From positions 1-6,590 of the forward strand of contig JAKBGP010000118.1 in NCBI GenBank assembly GCA_021833045.1: DNA of 6,590 nt. The letters are read 5' to 3'. The notes under the pieces are model-generated. The model worked only from the letters and a program-made list of their open reading frames with translations. It did not search any database and was not told the origin of the DNA. This DNA is from Thermoplasmata archaeon (lineage in GTDB: Archaea; Thermoplasmatota; Thermoplasmata; Thermoplasmatales; Thermoplasmataceae). This document shows positions 5,525 to 6,590 of the stretch, in pieces. A program made the position numbers and the translations under genes. Every line of letters begins with the position of its first letter. Position 1 is the first letter of the stretch.

Positions 5525-6429
5525 GCGATCACTTGTTGTTTGTCGAACAAAAAATTGTCCAACGGCCTAGAAAATGGCCAGATATCGTCAAGCTTTTCCG
5601 TTGGATTGTAATAAGCTCTAAGTTTGACAATGTCATCCGCTTTCCGCAAGGACGATAAACGATTCTTGATAAGCTCAAAATGATTCGGATCTATCTCAAT
5701 CGATATGCTCTTCCTTTTAAGTTGAGATGCAACTGTAGCGGTGACCCCTGTACCTGCCGTGGGGTCCAGTACCGTATCACCAGGGAGTGATGAAGAAAGG
5801 ACTATCCTCAACAGTAATGCAAGCGGTGATTGTTGTGCGTGAACTCTATTTCCATTTTTGTCCCTGAGAGCCTCATCACCAGCAAAATATCCCGAGGTGA
5901 GCTCCCTAATATCGTCCCAAACATCGGTCAGTAATACTCCATTTTTTCTTTCGTTTTTGTAATTCTTCGGAAGCGGAATATTTGCCCTGAGTTTGTTGAA
6001 GATTCTTGGCTTATCTCCCTTTGTGGCATATACTATAATTTGAAACTGCTTCCCGTATCTAATTTCCGAAGGAACCGCAGAAGTCATTTTTCTCCATATG
6101 ATTAGATTCTGAAATGTCCAACCAGTTTTCCTTAAAGATCGCAAAACTTCCTCTGTGTTTTTTTCTCTCTGCATGAAGTAGATAGATGCACCAGCAGATG
6201 ATTTCTTGTTAATCAGATCGAGTACTTCCTCAATCCATTTCCAATACTCCTCAGAAGGCTGCTCATCATCAAAATTCAAATAGGCCTTCCCTTGATTGAA
6301 TGGAGGATCGAAGAAGGTTAAATCTACAGTGTCGCTATCAATGGAGTGCATAGCCTCAATACAATCTCCATTTATTACCAAATTTTCCCCTATTCTGTCT
6401 GTTTTTTTATTCTCCATATCGATCGCCAT
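5521..6429 (-). CDS. DNA adenine-N6 or cytosine-N4 methyltransferase (beta order)
   Basis: The modification enzyme of the restriction-modification pair. It transfers a methyl group from S-adenosylmethionine to an exocyclic amino group in a DNA target and so protects the host from the endonuclease. Counting from a GTG at 6435 (304 residues), catalytic motif IV, DPPF, is at 43-46 and the SAM-binding motif I, DPTAGTG, is at 224-230. Motif X (HAQQSP...) lies just before it, and Glu247 in ISIEIDP is the motif II acidic residue. Motif IV before motif I, with the target recognition region between (about 110-198), is the beta order. DPPF fits adenine N6 or cytosine N4 methylation. Candidate starts are GTG 6435 (overlaps the upstream stop as GTGA), ATG 6429, and ATG 6417 with GGCGATC three bases before it; I list 6429. 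All motifs are present, so it looks active. Confidence 0.9.
   Translation of the reverse strand: MAIDMENKKTDRIGENLVINGDCIEAMHSIDSDTVDLTFFDPPFNQGKAYLNFDDEQPSEEYWKWIEEVLDLINKKSSAGASIYFMQREKNTEEVLRSLRKTGWTFQNLIIWRKMTSAVPSEIRYGKQFQIIVYATKGDKPRIFNKLRANIPLPKNYKNERKNGVLLTDVWDDIRELTSGYFAGDEALRDKNGNRVHAQQSPLALLLRIVLSSSLPGDTVLDPTAGTGVTATVASQLKRKSISIEIDPNHFELIKNRLSSLRKADDIVKLRAYYNPTEKLDDIWPFSRPLDNFLFDKQQVIA
5527..5532 (-). promoter_or_regulatory. Ribosome binding site of the endonuclease
   Basis: GTGATC on the minus strand, inside the last codons of the methyltransferase gene, matches the archaeal anti-Shine-Dalgarno complement GGTGATC. It lies two bases before the TTG at 5524. It supports this non-ATG start and coupling of endonuclease synthesis to the methyltransferase. 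Confidence 0.45.
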
Positions 6430-6431
6430 GA

Positions 6432-6590
6432 TCACAATCTTCTTCTTAGCTCTCCATATACAATAGACTCATCCGATAATAATATTTGTGACTCCATTGT
6501 ATAATATCTGCCTATCTTCTTCTTGATCAGTGTGATAAGGCCAAGGTTCTGCAAATAATTGACGCTCTGGAAGAACGTTGACTTGCTCAC
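6432..6590 (-). CDS. Winged-helix DNA-binding protein, C-terminal part
   Basis: An open frame enters from the window edge and ends at TGA 6434-6432, giving the last 52 residues. The start SKSTFFQSVNYLQNLGLITLIKKKIGRYYTM has the pattern of a winged-helix domain: a recognition helix (STFFQSVNYLQNLGLI), then the two-stranded wing with a basic turn (KKKIGR). The remaining 20 residues are a short polar tail (DESIVYGELRRRL). The family cannot be fixed without the N-terminus. It lies immediately upstream of, and in the same direction as, the methyltransferase, with the stop codon overlapping or two bases from that start. It may therefore be a control protein that times expression of the restriction-modification genes. 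Confidence 0.65.
   Translation of the reverse strand: MSKSTFFQSVNYLQNLGLITLIKKKIGRYYTMESQILLSDESIVYGELRRRL

Overview
This AT-rich window looks archaeal, most likely from a Thermoplasmatales-like (Thermoplasmatota) organism. That assignment is an inference. It rests on TATA-type promoter elements placed so that several transcripts would be leaderless, on Shine-Dalgarno matches of the GTGATC/GGTGAT type, on a VapBC pair, and on the general look of the proteins. No rRNA or tRNA is present to settle it. The content is accessory: a toxin-antitoxin pair, a decayed recombinase, a small redox/regulatory cluster and a restriction-modification operon.

Left part (1-1680): a vapB-vapC operon on the minus strand, with an inverted repeat in the vapB promoter. 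It is followed by about 600 bases with no convincing intact gene. That stretch holds a 50-base imperfect stem-loop, a weak small minus-strand reading frame, and a plus-strand fragment resembling the start of a tyrosine recombinase catalytic domain, cut short by stop codons.

Middle part (1682-4220): a TetR-family repressor (minus) is divergent from an atypical short-chain dehydrogenase/epimerase-like protein (plus). Between them lies a palindrome that probably serves as the TetR operator and overlaps the promoter elements of both genes. The epimerase is convergent with a minus-strand AhpD/carboxymuconolactone decarboxylase-family protein that keeps the Glu...Cys-x-x-Cys...His active site and has a C-terminal membrane helix. 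Its promoter carries a different, perfect 18-bp palindrome. This looks like a locally regulated redox or detoxification cluster; the substrate is unknown.

Right part (4577-6590): a minus-strand operon. It starts with the C-terminal half of a winged-helix DNA-binding protein that runs off the window, followed by a beta-order DNA amino-methyltransferase and a PD-(D/E)xK restriction endonuclease. The genes overlap or nearly abut, so translational coupling is likely. This is a compact type II restriction-modification system whose first gene may be a winged-helix control protein. About 400 bases between this operon and the AhpD-like gene hold no convincing gene.

Nothing here is clearly a new class of system. 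The best leads are the winged-helix/methyltransferase/endonuclease operon, the three different promoter palindromes, and the integrase remnant.
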